A stretch of 64,000 nucleotides of DNA from Kiloniella laminariae DSM 19542 (GTDB lineage: Bacteria > Pseudomonadota > Alphaproteobacteria > Kiloniellales > Kiloniellaceae). Below are positions 45,818 to 54,562 of this stretch, one piece after another. The stretch covers positions 124,001 to 188,000 of the forward strand of contig NZ_KB893166.1 in NCBI RefSeq assembly GCF_000374005.1, read 5' to 3'. The notes beneath the pieces were generated by a model. It was not told the origin of the DNA. It saw nothing but the letters and a program-made list of their open reading frames with translations, and searched no databases. The position numbers and the translations under genes are program-made. Within the stretch, counting starts at the first letter, position 1. Every line of letters begins with the position of its first letter.

Positions 45818-47193
45818 GGAAAAAGAAGACGGAAACTTGCACCCTGTCCCTGTTCCCGACCCACACACTCCACCTGCCCGCCATGCTGCTCCATGATCTC
45901 TTTTACGATGGGCAAGCCAAGGCCACAGCCTTCATCGTCCTGCCCCGGGGAACGATAGAAACGCTCAAAAACCCGGTTCCGCTCCCCTTCAGGAATACCC
46001 GCTCCATTATCCTCGACCACCAGCAGGACCGCTTTATCGAGCTTTTCCAGTCGGACAGTCACAGCTGTTCCCGGAGGGCAATAGCGCAAGGCATTATCAA
46101 GCAGGTTTTTCAAAGCCTCCATCACCAGATCTTGATTGCCTCTGATTTTACAGGCAGCTTCCAGACCTTCAAATCCCAAATCTATGTTCAGGCTTACGGC
46201 CTGGGGTACCAGACCTGTTGTCACCTCTTTACTCAGTTCGTTCAGATCAATTTCGCTGTCGAGAAAATTCTGTTTTCCCTGATGGGCTCGTGCCAGACTG
46301 AGCAGCTGGTTCACCAGCCGAGAAGTTTGTTTTGTGCTGCGGCTGAGATGCTCCAGCCGTTTACGCCGTTCATCCGGTTCCGTTTCGTCAATCGCCAGTT
46401 CCGCCTGGGTCTGGATCGCTGCCAGCGGCGTTCGCAGCTGATGTGCCGCATTCGAGGTAAAGCGCTGCATCGCATCAAGACTGGCCCCAAGCCGGTGCAT
46501 CAGATCATTGATCGCTTCGATCAGATGTCTCACTTCACGAGGCACTTCATGCTCAATAGGTCTCAGGTCATGCGGTGTCCTGCGATTTAATGCTGCCTCA
46601 AGACGTTGCAAGGGTTTCAGTCCCCAACTGATACCTATCCAGAGCACAATCCCCGCAACCAGTATCATAATAATCTGTCGAATCAGAGCACCAGTCACCA
46701 TTTCCCGGATCAGAAGATTACGGGCCTCAAGTGTTTCCGCAACCATAACCCTGTAACGGGCCGACAATCTTGGGCTGGAAAGATGCCGGGAAAGCACACC
46801 TACGCGGATTTTATCGCCGCGATAAAGCGCATCAAAAAAAACCGGTGCCTCTGAAGAGAGATCCGCATCCCCGGGCAAAGGAGGCAGGTCATTATACCCT
46901 GTGATAAAGGTATTACCCGGACCGCTGACCTGATAAAATACCCTGTCCTGCGCCGCAGAAGTCAACATTTCCAGTGCAACGTAAGGTACATCAACCTCCA
47001 GCTCATCACCAACAATCACAACCCTTTCGGCAATAGCGAGTGCCGAGCCTAACAAGACCCTGTCATAAGCTTTATTCGCAGCTTTATGCGCACTGGCGCG
47101 GACATCAAGCAACATCAGGGTACTGATCAGAGCCAGAGCCCCCAAAAGCCAAAGCAGAAGACGTCGCCGAAGGGATTTTCGCTGCCAGCTCAT
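45808..47193 (-). CDS. Sensor histidine kinase, TctE-like
   Basis: A 461 aa inner-membrane kinase. TM1 is LLLWLLGALALISTLMLLD, followed by a periplasmic 2CSK-N-type sensor domain (about 35-165), TM2 LIRQIIMILVAGIVLWIGISW, HAMP, HisKA with NAAHQLRTPLAAIQTQAEL, and an ATPase domain with NLLDNALRY, DNGAGIP and GCGLGLPIVKEI. It resembles TctE, the tricarboxylate sensor. Its ATG overlaps the response-regulator stop by one base (TAATG). The nearby tctCBA operon supports a role in tricarboxylate or related carboxylate sensing. Confidence 0.9.
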   Translation of the reverse strand: MSWQRKSLRRRLLLWLLGALALISTLMLLDVRASAHKAANKAYDRVLLGSALAIAERVVIVGDELEVDVPYVALEMLTSAAQDRVFYQVSGPGNTFITGYNDLPPLPGDADLSSEAPVFFDALYRGDKIRVGVLSRHLSSPRLSARYRVMVAETLEARNLLIREMVTGALIRQIIMILVAGIVLWIGISWGLKPLQRLEAALNRRTPHDLRPIEHEVPREVRHLIEAINDLMHRLGASLDAMQRFTSNAAHQLRTPLAAIQTQAELAIDETEPDERRKRLEHLSRSTKQTSRLVNQLLSLARAHQGKQNFLDSEIDLNELSKEVTTGLVPQAVSLNIDLGFEGLEAACKIRGNQDLVMEALKNLLDNALRYCPPGTAVTVRLEKLDKAVLLVVEDNGAGIPEGERNRVFERFYRSPGQDDEGCGLGLPIVKEIMEQHGGQVECVGREQGQGASFRLLFPQA

Positions 47194-47855
47194 TATTTTT
47201 CCATCAGATAGCCCAGCCCCCGGACTGTTTTGATTTCCACGCCTGCCGGTGCAAGACGTTTTCGCAGGCGACTGATATAAAGCTCTATTGCATTCGGACT
47301 GATATCATCATCAAAATTGGCCAAGCCGTCGGCAATCTGTTCCTTGCTGATCACCTGTCCAACCCGACTGATCATCAGTTCCAGCAGACAGAATTCCCGC
47401 CGGGGAATATCCAGCGCCTCCCCCTTGAGTAAAACCCGGCGCGAAACACTGTCGAAAACCAGCTCCCCGACCTTGATTTCCGGTGATTTCATACCGCTAT
47501 GCCGTCGAAGAAGGGCCCGCACCCTTGCTTCAAACTCGCTCAGTTCAAAGGGTTTGGTCAGATAATCATCAGCCCCGAGGTCAAGTCCTTTGACCCGATC
47601 CTGCAACTCATCTCTGGCAGTCAAAATCAGGACCTGCCCTCGCCCCCCGTCCAGCCTGTATCGCCTGAGGACTTCCAGCCCGTCATAGCCTGGCAAATTG
47701 AGATCCATCACGACGAGGTCAAATTCCTGGGTACGTAAAATATGATCCGCTTCGCAGCCGTCACCTACAACATCAACAGCCATCTCCATGCGCCGGAGCG
47801 CACTCGAAATACCATCCGCCAGGGCAGAGTTATCTTCAACAACCAGTATTCTCAT
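47193..47855 (-). CDS. Response regulator, OmpR family, TctD-like
   Basis: A 220 aa two-domain regulator. The receiver has the acidic pocket VVEDN, phospho-acceptor Asp51 in VVMDLNLPGYDGLEV and Lys in YLTKPFELSE. A winged-helix DNA-binding domain follows (residues about 125-220). It is translationally coupled to the kinase gene. Likely targets are the binding-protein gene divergent from it and the tctCBA operon. Confidence 0.92.
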   Translation of the reverse strand: MRILVVEDNSALADGISSALRRMEMAVDVVGDGCEADHILRTQEFDLVVMDLNLPGYDGLEVLRRYRLDGGRGQVLILTARDELQDRVKGLDLGADDYLTKPFELSEFEARVRALLRRHSGMKSPEIKVGELVFDSVSRRVLLKGEALDIPRREFCLLELMISRVGQVISKEQIADGLANFDDDISPNAIELYISRLRKRLAPAGVEIKTVRGLGYLMEK

Positions 47856-48043
47856 GCACAGAGCTTAGCGCTGTCCCGGGCCATTTGGAAAGTCACCAGT
47901 TTTAAAAATCAAGCTCTTGGTAAATAAATCTGCTATGACAGGTAAACGACAGCTTTCCCGATCAAACTATTCTGTTAAGTCGTCATGAAGAAAACAGGAT
48001 CGTTTTCGGTTACTTGCGGACATCCCTCACTACAGGAACAGAT

Positions 48044-49141
48044 ATGAAATACCTCGGGATTTTTTCTATACTCCTGATTATGGCTGCTTTCTCACACACC
48101 AAAGAGATCAGCGCCAAGGTATTTTCATTCCCCGCACCAAAACAAGGAGCCACGGATACAACCTCTCCCCCGGCCGAAGTTGTTATCTACAGTTCGACTG
48201 ATGTTGATGTTTTTCAAGGGGTGATCGAAGACTTTCAGACAACCCTGCCCGGTATTTCGGTCATCTATCATGAACTCCAGTCACTGGAACTTTATGAACG
48301 CATACAGGACGAGAGCAGCAGCGGACAACAAACCGCGGACCTGGCCATATCTTCAGCAATGGACTTGCAAATGAAACTGGCCAACGACGGCTTTGCCCAG
48401 CCCGTCGAACTTTCTTCAGCCCAGAACATGCCCACCTGGTCCGTCTGGCGGAACGAGGCTTTTGGTGTCACCTTTGAGCCCTCGGTTATCATCTACAACA
48501 AGCAATATTTCAACCAGCACCCTCTGCCGAAAAACCGGACCGAGTTATTGAATTTTCTTGAGAAACGCCCTGCTGACATCTTTGGCCGTATCGCCACCTA
48601 TGACATTGAGCGCAGTGGTCTGGGGTATCTTTTTTTGGCTGTAGACGCAGAAAAATATAGTGCAACCTGGGATCTGGTCAGAGCCATGGGGCTCAATGGA
48701 GTGAAGCTCTATAGCAGCAGTTCTGCAATTATCGAAAACGTCAGCAGCGGAAAATTTGTCCTCGGCTATAACGTTCTGGGCTCCTATGCTCTCTCGCGGA
48801 TGGAAAGTTCACCAGAGCTCGGCATTCTCCTGCCAGAAGACTATACCGTGGTTTTCTCGCGCATTGCCCTTGTCCCCAAGACAGCCAGAGCTCCTGCACT
48901 CGGGGTGGTTTTTCTTGATTATCTCCTCTCTGAACATGGTCAGTCAGTGATGGTGGAAACTGCAAAACTCAACGCAATTCACCCGGATATTAACCTCCCT
49001 CTCGGGCAGATGAGCCTCAGTGATACCTCGCGCAACAATATGATTCCGATCAAGGTCGGCCCCGGATTACTGGTGTATCTCGACCAGGCCAAACGGGGGC
49101 GCATTATCAGAAAGTGGAACAGTACATTACGAGGGAATTAA
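48044..49141 (+). CDS. Orphan class II ABC substrate-binding protein
   Basis: A 365 aa secreted protein with a signal peptide (residues about 1-25, ending near ISAKV). The body is of the iron/AfuA-like binding family: VVIYSSTDVDVFQGVIEDFQTTLPGISVIYHEL, AVTFEPSVIIYNKQYF-type segment, LGYNVLGSYAL and FLDYLLSEHGQ. No permease or ATPase adjoins it. It is divergent from the TctD/TctE-like genes and upstream of tctC, so it may be a periplasmic accessory sensor for the kinase. The ATG at 48044 has AGGAACAG upstream; the frame is open 30 bp further. Confidence 0.8.
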   Translation: MKYLGIFSILLIMAAFSHTKEISAKVFSFPAPKQGATDTTSPPAEVVIYSSTDVDVFQGVIEDFQTTLPGISVIYHELQSLELYERIQDESSSGQQTADLAISSAMDLQMKLANDGFAQPVELSSAQNMPTWSVWRNEAFGVTFEPSVIIYNKQYFNQHPLPKNRTELLNFLEKRPADIFGRIATYDIERSGLGYLFLAVDAEKYSATWDLVRAMGLNGVKLYSSSSAIIENVSSGKFVLGYNVLGSYALSRMESSPELGILLPEDYTVVFSRIALVPKTARAPALGVVFLDYLLSEHGQSVMVETAKLNAIHPDINLPLGQMSLSDTSRNNMIPIKVGPGLLVYLDQAKRGRIIRKWNSTLRGN

Positions 49142-49188
49142 TTTCCCTCAAAAATAATAGCATTACCAAACAACATATTATCCCGATT

Positions 49189-49198
49189 CCCCCCCCCC
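49189..49198 (+). repeat. C10 homopolymer upstream of tctC
   Basis: Ten consecutive C residues in the 289 bp gap between the orphan binding protein and tctC. Such tracts can slip during replication. Its role, if any, is unknown. The same gap also holds a 13 bp palindrome GGAATCATATTCC at 49370-49382. Confidence 0.6.
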
Positions 49199-49430
49199 AA
49201 ATCACCCTTCATGAAAAAGAATTCTAACCACGACAGGAAGGTGACAGCTTCCAACTGTAATATAATCGTAATGGATTGCAGGCCGCGCTTAAAAAAACAA
49301 TAAAGCGGTCCGGGAGGAATGCACATAGACCGGGAAGGGAACTCCCCGGTAACAACTGCCTCTACGGCTGGAATCATATTCCGGCGGTCTGACGTTCATC
49401 AAACAGAACAAACAGAACCGGAGGCCTTTT

Positions 49431-50429
49431 ATGTTTGGCAAGAATTCAAAAATTTCACGACGCTTTATGCTTTCTGCTGCCGCAGCAGTTATCAGCCTTG
49501 GGGCCGCCCTGCCCGTTTCAACTCTTTCTGCAGCAGAGGTTGAACAGATCCACTTCATCATTCCTGGTGGTGCAGGTGGTGGCTGGGACGGAACAGCAAG
49601 AGGTATTGGAGAAGCTCTGACAAAGTCAGGTCTTCTGGGCACAGCATCCTATGAGAACCTGTCCGGTGGCGGTGGCGGGAAAGCCATTGCGCACCTGATC
49701 GAGACAGCAGAGCGTCAGGGTGATACCCTGATGGTCAACTCGACACCCATCGTTATCCGCTCCTTGACCAAGGTTTTTCCACAGTCTTTCCGTGATTTGA
49801 CATCCGTTGCGGGTGTGATCGGTGATTATGCTGCTTTTGCCGTAGCTGCTGATTCGAAATACACTTCTTTTACCGAAGTTATCGCTGATTTCAAAGCCGA
49901 CCCCAACTCTGTCAAAATTGGCGGCGGCTCTACCCGTGGCAGTATGGATCACCTCGTTGCGGCCCAGGCTTTCAAAGCGGCTGGTGGTGACCCAAATGCC
50001 GTAAAGTACATCGCCTATGATGCTGGCGGCAAGGCGATGGCTGGCCTGCTGTCTGGCGAAACCCAGATCCTCTCGACCGGTCTTTCCGAAGCCCTCGAAC
50101 TGGAAAGAAGCGGCCAGATCCGTATCCTCGGGATGACCGGACAAAACCGGATCAGCGATGCTCCAGATGTACCAACGCTTACAGAACAGGGTATTGATGC
50201 TGTATTCGTTAACTGGCGTGGTTTCTTTGCTGCCCCCGGCACTTCTCCCGAAAAGGTAAAGATCTACACCGATATGCTCGAGAAAATGTACGAAACAGCT
50301 GACTGGGAAACTGTTCGTTCCCGCAATGGCTGGGTCGAGTTCTATCGTCCGGGCGAAGAGTTCACCACTTTCCTTGAAGAGCAGGAAGGTATTATCGGCG
50401 ATCTCATGAAAGAGCTCGGCTTCCTTTAA
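49431..50429 (+). CDS. tctC: Tripartite tricarboxylate transporter substrate-binding protein
   Basis: A 332 aa periplasmic TctC-family protein. The N-terminus NSKISRRFMLSAAAAVISLGAALP contains twin arginines and resembles a Tat signal. The mature part has FIIPGGAGGGWDGTARGIGEAL, the TctC/Bug ligand loop, and YIAYDAGGKAMAGLLSGE. It captures a tricarboxylate or dicarboxylate for TctAB. ATG at 49431 follows CGGAGG. The acidic substrate itself cannot be identified. TctDE-like genes upstream suggest induction by ligand. Confidence 0.92.
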   Translation: MFGKNSKISRRFMLSAAAAVISLGAALPVSTLSAAEVEQIHFIIPGGAGGGWDGTARGIGEALTKSGLLGTASYENLSGGGGGKAIAHLIETAERQGDTLMVNSTPIVIRSLTKVFPQSFRDLTSVAGVIGDYAAFAVAADSKYTSFTEVIADFKADPNSVKIGGGSTRGSMDHLVAAQAFKAAGGDPNAVKYIAYDAGGKAMAGLLSGETQILSTGLSEALELERSGQIRILGMTGQNRISDAPDVPTLTEQGIDAVFVNWRGFFAAPGTSPEKVKIYTDMLEKMYETADWETVRSRNGWVEFYRPGEEFTTFLEEQEGIIGDLMKELGFL

Positions 50430-50469
50430 GCCCTCACCGGTTTAAAAGTCGAACGGAAGGAATGGAGAC

Positions 50470-50952
50470 ATGACTCTCAGTAAAGAAAAGCTCGGTGCAT
50501 TGTGCTTTTTTATCCTGGCAATTGCCTATGGCTTTGAAGCTCAGCAAATCCGGTTGTTGCCCGGTGATCAGTTTGAAGCCTTCACCGCCAGAACAATGCC
50601 CTATGCCCTGGCCTGGCTGACAGGTCTTGTCTCCTTTCTCGTCCTGGTCCTTCCTCAAAAAGGATCAGGCGAGACCTTTACCAGGGTTTTTCAAGGCCTG
50701 AACTGGCCACCCACGATCCTGATGATGGTATTGATGGTTCTCTATGGGCTGGCCCTCACCCCGCTGGGGTTCCTGCTGTCCACAGTCCTGTTCCTTATCG
50801 CCGGAATTTATACGCTCGGTGAAAGACGCTGGAAGATTATCCTGCTTACCGCTGTTCCTTCTGCCGTCGGCTTCTGGTTCATTCTCGTAAAACTCCTCAA
50901 TGTCTATCTCGCTCCAGGTGAGATATTCCTTGCACTTAACTTAGGGGCATAA
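50470..50952 (+). CDS. tctB: Tripartite tricarboxylate transporter small membrane subunit
   Basis: A 160 aa protein with four transmembrane segments: LGALCFFILAIAYGFEA, MPYALAWLTGLVSFLVLVL, ILMMVLMVLYGLALTPLGFLLSTVLFLIAGIY and the last near AVPSAVGFWFILVKLLN. This is the TctB layout. It lies between tctC and tctA with 2 bp to tctA. TctB is the small essential subunit of the secondary transporter. Confidence 0.9.
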   Translation: MTLSKEKLGALCFFILAIAYGFEAQQIRLLPGDQFEAFTARTMPYALAWLTGLVSFLVLVLPQKGSGETFTRVFQGLNWPPTILMMVLMVLYGLALTPLGFLLSTVLFLIAGIYTLGERRWKIILLTAVPSAVGFWFILVKLLNVYLAPGEIFLALNLGA

Positions 50953-50954
50953 TC

Positions 50955-52490
50955 ATGCTGGACGGTATTCTACAAGGATTGAGCACAGCGGTTTCCCCCG
51001 TCAATCTTCTGATGGTTTTTGTGGGCTGCTTTGCCGGAACCTTTATTGGCATGCTCCCCGGATTGGGTCCGATTTCGGCGATTGCCCTGATGATCCCCAT
51101 TACCTATGGCTTTGATCCTTCAACCGGCATGATCCTGATGGCCGGGGTTTATTATGGTGCCATCTTTGGCGGTTCGACCTCATCTATCCTGATCAATGCT
51201 CCCGGTGTTGCCGGAACGGTTGCCACTTCATTCGATGGCTATCCTCTCGCCAAACAGGGGCACGCGGGCAAAGCTTTGGCCATTGCTGCCTACAGCTCTT
51301 TCAGTGGTGGAACCATTGCCGCAATCTTTCTTCTTATTGCCGCCCCGGCCCTCGCCTCTGTTTCACTGAGTTTTCAATCAGCCGACTATTTCGCCCTGAT
51401 GGTTCTTGGTCTTACCGCAGTCTCTGCCTTTGCCGGGAAAGGAAAGTTTCTTATTGCTGTCCTCATGACCCTGTTGGGTTTGATGCTCTCCACAATCGGT
51501 ATTGATGAGACAGCAGGACTTCAGCGTTTTACCTTCGGTTCTCTGGATCTGATGGATGGAATCAGCTTCCTGTTGCTTGCCATGGCAACCTTTGCCCTGT
51601 CCGAAGCCCTTATGGTTATCCTCAAACCCGCAGCCCGCTCAAAAGAAGCAGAAGAAGCCACCCGGGGGAATCTCGGCAGCATGAAGGTGAGCAAGGAAGA
51701 GGTTAAGGAGATTGCCCCGGTGATAGCCCGAAGCTCCGTGCTCGGTTTCTTTATCGGCGTACTCCCTGGCGCAGGGGCCACAATTGCCTCCTTCCTCGCC
51801 TATGGCATGGAACGTAACTTTGCCAGTGCCAAGGAAAAACTCAAATTTGGGAAAGGCAGTCTACGCGGACTGGCAGCACCGGAGACAGCGAACAATGCAG
51901 CCTGTTCTGGTTCCTTTGTTCCTCTTCTGACGCTTGGAATACCCGGATCAGGAACCACTGCTGTCATGCTCGGTGCACTGATTTCCTATGGGGTTCAACC
52001 TGGTCCGCGCCTATTTGTCGAAAACCCTGCGGTTTTCTGGTCGGTGATTATTTCCATGTATATTGGCAACATCATCCTCTTGGTACTGAACCTGCCCCTG
52101 ATCCCATACATTGCAAGACTTCTGGCCCTGCCCAAACAGTTGTTAACGCCGTTGATCCTGTTTTTCTCTCTCGTTGGTGTCTATCTTGTCTCCAACAATA
52201 CCTTTGACATCCACATCATGGTTTTTGTTGCAGTTATCGCGATTTTCTTCCGCCTGATTGACTTCCCGCTTGCACCGATGCTCCTGGGATTCATCTTGGG
52301 CGGTATGATGGAAGAAAACCTGAGGCGTGCCCTGAACATCAACGATGGCAGCATTTCCTTTCTCTGGGAACGTCCAATTACAGCAGCTATTCTGGCAATC
52401 ACCGTGATCATCCTGCTTGCTCCTCTAACCAAGAATATTATGGATATTCGCAAGCAACGCGCCCTTGCCGCAAATGACGGTGAAAGTTAA
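50955..52490 (+). CDS. tctA: Tripartite tricarboxylate transporter large membrane subunit
   Basis: A 511 aa polytopic permease with about 11-12 membrane segments. TctA signatures are GTFIGMLPGLGPISAIALMIP, YYGAIFGGSTSSILINAPG and a second copy-like motif GFFIGVLPGAGATIASFLAYGMER, plus AAPETANNAACSGSFVPLLTLGIPGSGTTAVMLGAL. Length is normal. It forms the transport path with TctB and uses TctC as the receptor. Confidence 0.95.
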   Translation: MLDGILQGLSTAVSPVNLLMVFVGCFAGTFIGMLPGLGPISAIALMIPITYGFDPSTGMILMAGVYYGAIFGGSTSSILINAPGVAGTVATSFDGYPLAKQGHAGKALAIAAYSSFSGGTIAAIFLLIAAPALASVSLSFQSADYFALMVLGLTAVSAFAGKGKFLIAVLMTLLGLMLSTIGIDETAGLQRFTFGSLDLMDGISFLLLAMATFALSEALMVILKPAARSKEAEEATRGNLGSMKVSKEEVKEIAPVIARSSVLGFFIGVLPGAGATIASFLAYGMERNFASAKEKLKFGKGSLRGLAAPETANNAACSGSFVPLLTLGIPGSGTTAVMLGALISYGVQPGPRLFVENPAVFWSVIISMYIGNIILLVLNLPLIPYIARLLALPKQLLTPLILFFSLVGVYLVSNNTFDIHIMVFVAVIAIFFRLIDFPLAPMLLGFILGGMMEENLRRALNINDGSISFLWERPITAAILAITVIILLAPLTKNIMDIRKQRALAANDGES

Positions 52491-52493
52491 GAG

Positions 52494-53561
52494 ATGAAAA
52501 AATATGGAGCAACGCTCCGCTTCTTCCTGACCCTGCTGGTCGGGCTGGCGGGGAGCCTGCTGTTCAAGTTTGCAGGTCTCCCCCTTCCCTGGTTACTCGG
52601 TGCCCTGTCAGCCAGTGCTCTGGCTTCTCTTGCCGGAGCACCTGTGGGAGTAACCAAACCAATCCGTCTCTATATTATGGTCATTCTGGGTGTTATGCTG
52701 GGCGGTGCTTTCTCGCCAGACGTTCTGGCCCATATCGGTGAATGGGTTCCAACCCTGATTGCCGCCGTGGTTTATCTGGGCCTAATTACCTTCGTGGCCC
52801 AGACCTATTGCCGCAAAGTTTTGGGAATGGACCGGATCACGGCCATTTTTTCAGGCTTTCCCGGAGGTCTTTCCGAGATGACCCTGCTGGGGGAAGAGGC
52901 CGGAGCCGATGTACAGGCTTTGACACTCACCCATGCCTGCCGTGTCGCAACTATCCTCCTCGCCATCCCTTTGTTTCTGACTTACTGGGCTGGTCTTGAG
53001 ACAGTGGCTCCCCTGCAATCCGGTCCTTTTTGGAACCTGCAGGATATTGTGTTTTTGATCATCACAGCCATCGTCGGTCTGGGCTTGGGTAAAATCTTGG
53101 GTTTCCCTGCCCACCACCTGACAGGCCCCCTCTTAATCAGTGCAATCGTCCATACTGCTGGTCTGATTGATCACGAACCGTTTGACCTGGTCAAAATAAT
53201 TCTGCAGTTGACCCTTGGCAGTGCTCTTGGGGCACGCTTTGCTGGTTACTCTTTCAGACAGATCGGACGGATCATGCTCCTGGCTGTCGGAATGGCTTTT
53301 GTTATGATGGCCGTTACGTTGCTGGTATCCGCTCTCTTGTCACAAATAACCGACGCCAGTTTTGAAGCCCTCATCCTGGCACTATCACCTGGTGGCTTTG
53401 CCGAGATGACACTTGCTGCTCTTTCAATGGGAATTGATCCGGCTTTTGTCACAACCCACCATGCTCTCAGGCTTCTGGTGATTGTCTTTATCGTCCCGAT
53501 TTTTCTGGCGAGGCTGTTAAAGAAACAGACCTCACCAGAGAAACCCGAAGGAGAGCATTAG
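52494..53561 (+). CDS. AbrB-family (Gneg_AbrB_dup) membrane protein
   Basis: A 355 aa membrane protein of about 10 segments built from two related halves. Each half carries a matching motif, FPGGLSEMTLLGEEAGADVQALTLTHACRV and SPGGFAEMTLAALSMGIDPAFVTTHHALRL. These proteins were once labelled ammonia monooxygenase-like but are better called AbrB-family; function is not established. It starts 3 bp after tctA, so it is part of the operon and may be an accessory transporter or regulator of carboxylate flux. Confidence 0.85.
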   Translation: MKKYGATLRFFLTLLVGLAGSLLFKFAGLPLPWLLGALSASALASLAGAPVGVTKPIRLYIMVILGVMLGGAFSPDVLAHIGEWVPTLIAAVVYLGLITFVAQTYCRKVLGMDRITAIFSGFPGGLSEMTLLGEEAGADVQALTLTHACRVATILLAIPLFLTYWAGLETVAPLQSGPFWNLQDIVFLIITAIVGLGLGKILGFPAHHLTGPLLISAIVHTAGLIDHEPFDLVKIILQLTLGSALGARFAGYSFRQIGRIMLLAVGMAFVMMAVTLLVSALLSQITDASFEALILALSPGGFAEMTLAALSMGIDPAFVTTHHALRLLVIVFIVPIFLARLLKKQTSPEKPEGEH

Positions 53562-53574
53562 AGTTTTCTCCCGA

Positions 53575-54552
53575 TCATACGCGACTGATATCAATCCCTT
53601 TGCCATAGCGCTTTTCGATCCTGGACTGAACAATCTCGAAAGTCACAGACAAGGCCCAGTAAATCAGCGCAGCCGAAATCAGCATCTCCATGTACTTGAA
53701 CTCCGCCCGTCCATGGGTACGGGCCATATACATCAGCTCCCATGCCCCCAGAACTGACACCAGCGAACTGTCCTTGAGCATGGCAATAAACTGATTCCCG
53801 GTTGGCGGAATAATCAGCCTGATCGCCTGTGGCAAAACCACCAGACGCATCACCTGTCCGTCCTTAAGTCCAAGAGCCTTGGCCGCTTCACGTTGACCTG
53901 CCGGAATGGCCTGGATACCAGCTCTGAAAATTTCGGCCATGTAAGCCCCGTAACAAAGTGACAGAGCGATAATCGCAGCCGGGATCGGATTGATAATAAC
54001 CCCTATCTGGGGCAGCCCAAGATAGATCAGCAGAATCTGCAGGAGCAGCGGCGTACCGCGGAAAAACGAAATATAAAAGGTCGAAATCCCCAGAGCCATA
54101 CCGCTGCTGGACAAACGCGCCAGAGCCGCGAGTAAAGCGAGGATTGTCGAAGCGGCAATCGCAACAGCACAGATAAACACAGTCAAAGCTGCGCCCATCA
54201 GAAAATCGCTTTTCAGCCCCAGACCGAGCAGATGCGGCAAACGTTCCCAGATATACTCGTAAGACAGATCAAAGCTGTAAAAGAAGTACATAAACAAACC
54301 GAACAACTGTACCCAGGTCACAATCAACTGGGTACGGTGAGGGAATTTGTTTACGATGATGAAGTTGCCGACGACAGCGGCCGCAATGGCCACACGCAGC
54401 AGGCCGCCCATCATATCTGGCCCAAGGGCAATCTCGGTATCTTTAAACAGCCCTGCAAAATCAAAGCTCAGTAGAACCAGATAAGCCATCGCGAACAAAA
54501 ACGACCGTCTTATCGACGGTCGTTCCAGTATTTCCATAAGGATATAATTCAA
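53575..54552 (-). CDS. Amino acid ABC transporter permease (HisM/GlnP-like)
   Basis: A polytopic permease of the polar amino acid family, with the EAA motif GQREAAKALGLKDGQVMRLVVLPQAIRLIIPPTGNQ and about 6-8 segments. The N-terminal 100 residues add extra hydrophobic helices. The start is uncertain: the open frame begins with TTG at 54552, an ATG lies at 54537, and another at 54489 after a terminator-like hairpin. It follows the binding-protein gene by 10 bp. No ATP-binding gene for this system is in the window, so an ATPase must be supplied from elsewhere. Confidence 0.87.
   Translation of the reverse strand: MNYILMEILERPSIRRSFLFAMAYLVLLSFDFAGLFKDTEIALGPDMMGGLLRVAIAAAVVGNFIIVNKFPHRTQLIVTWVQLFGLFMYFFYSFDLSYEYIWERLPHLLGLGLKSDFLMGAALTVFICAVAIAASTILALLAALARLSSSGMALGISTFYISFFRGTPLLLQILLIYLGLPQIGVIINPIPAAIIALSLCYGAYMAEIFRAGIQAIPAGQREAAKALGLKDGQVMRLVVLPQAIRLIIPPTGNQFIAMLKDSSLVSVLGAWELMYMARTHGRAEFKYMEMLISAALIYWALSVTFEIVQSRIEKRYGKGIDISRV
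54500..54529 (-). terminator. Terminator-like hairpin at the 5' end of the amino acid permease gene
   Basis: On the minus strand a perfect 10 bp stem AACGACCGTC / GACGGTCGTT with loop GATAA is followed by more T residues (TTTTTG counting the stem end). It falls inside the first codons if translation starts at 54552 or 54537, or just before the ATG at 54489. It would give polar reduction after the binding-protein gene. Confidence 0.65.
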
Positions 54553-54562
54553 AGCCCGGTTC

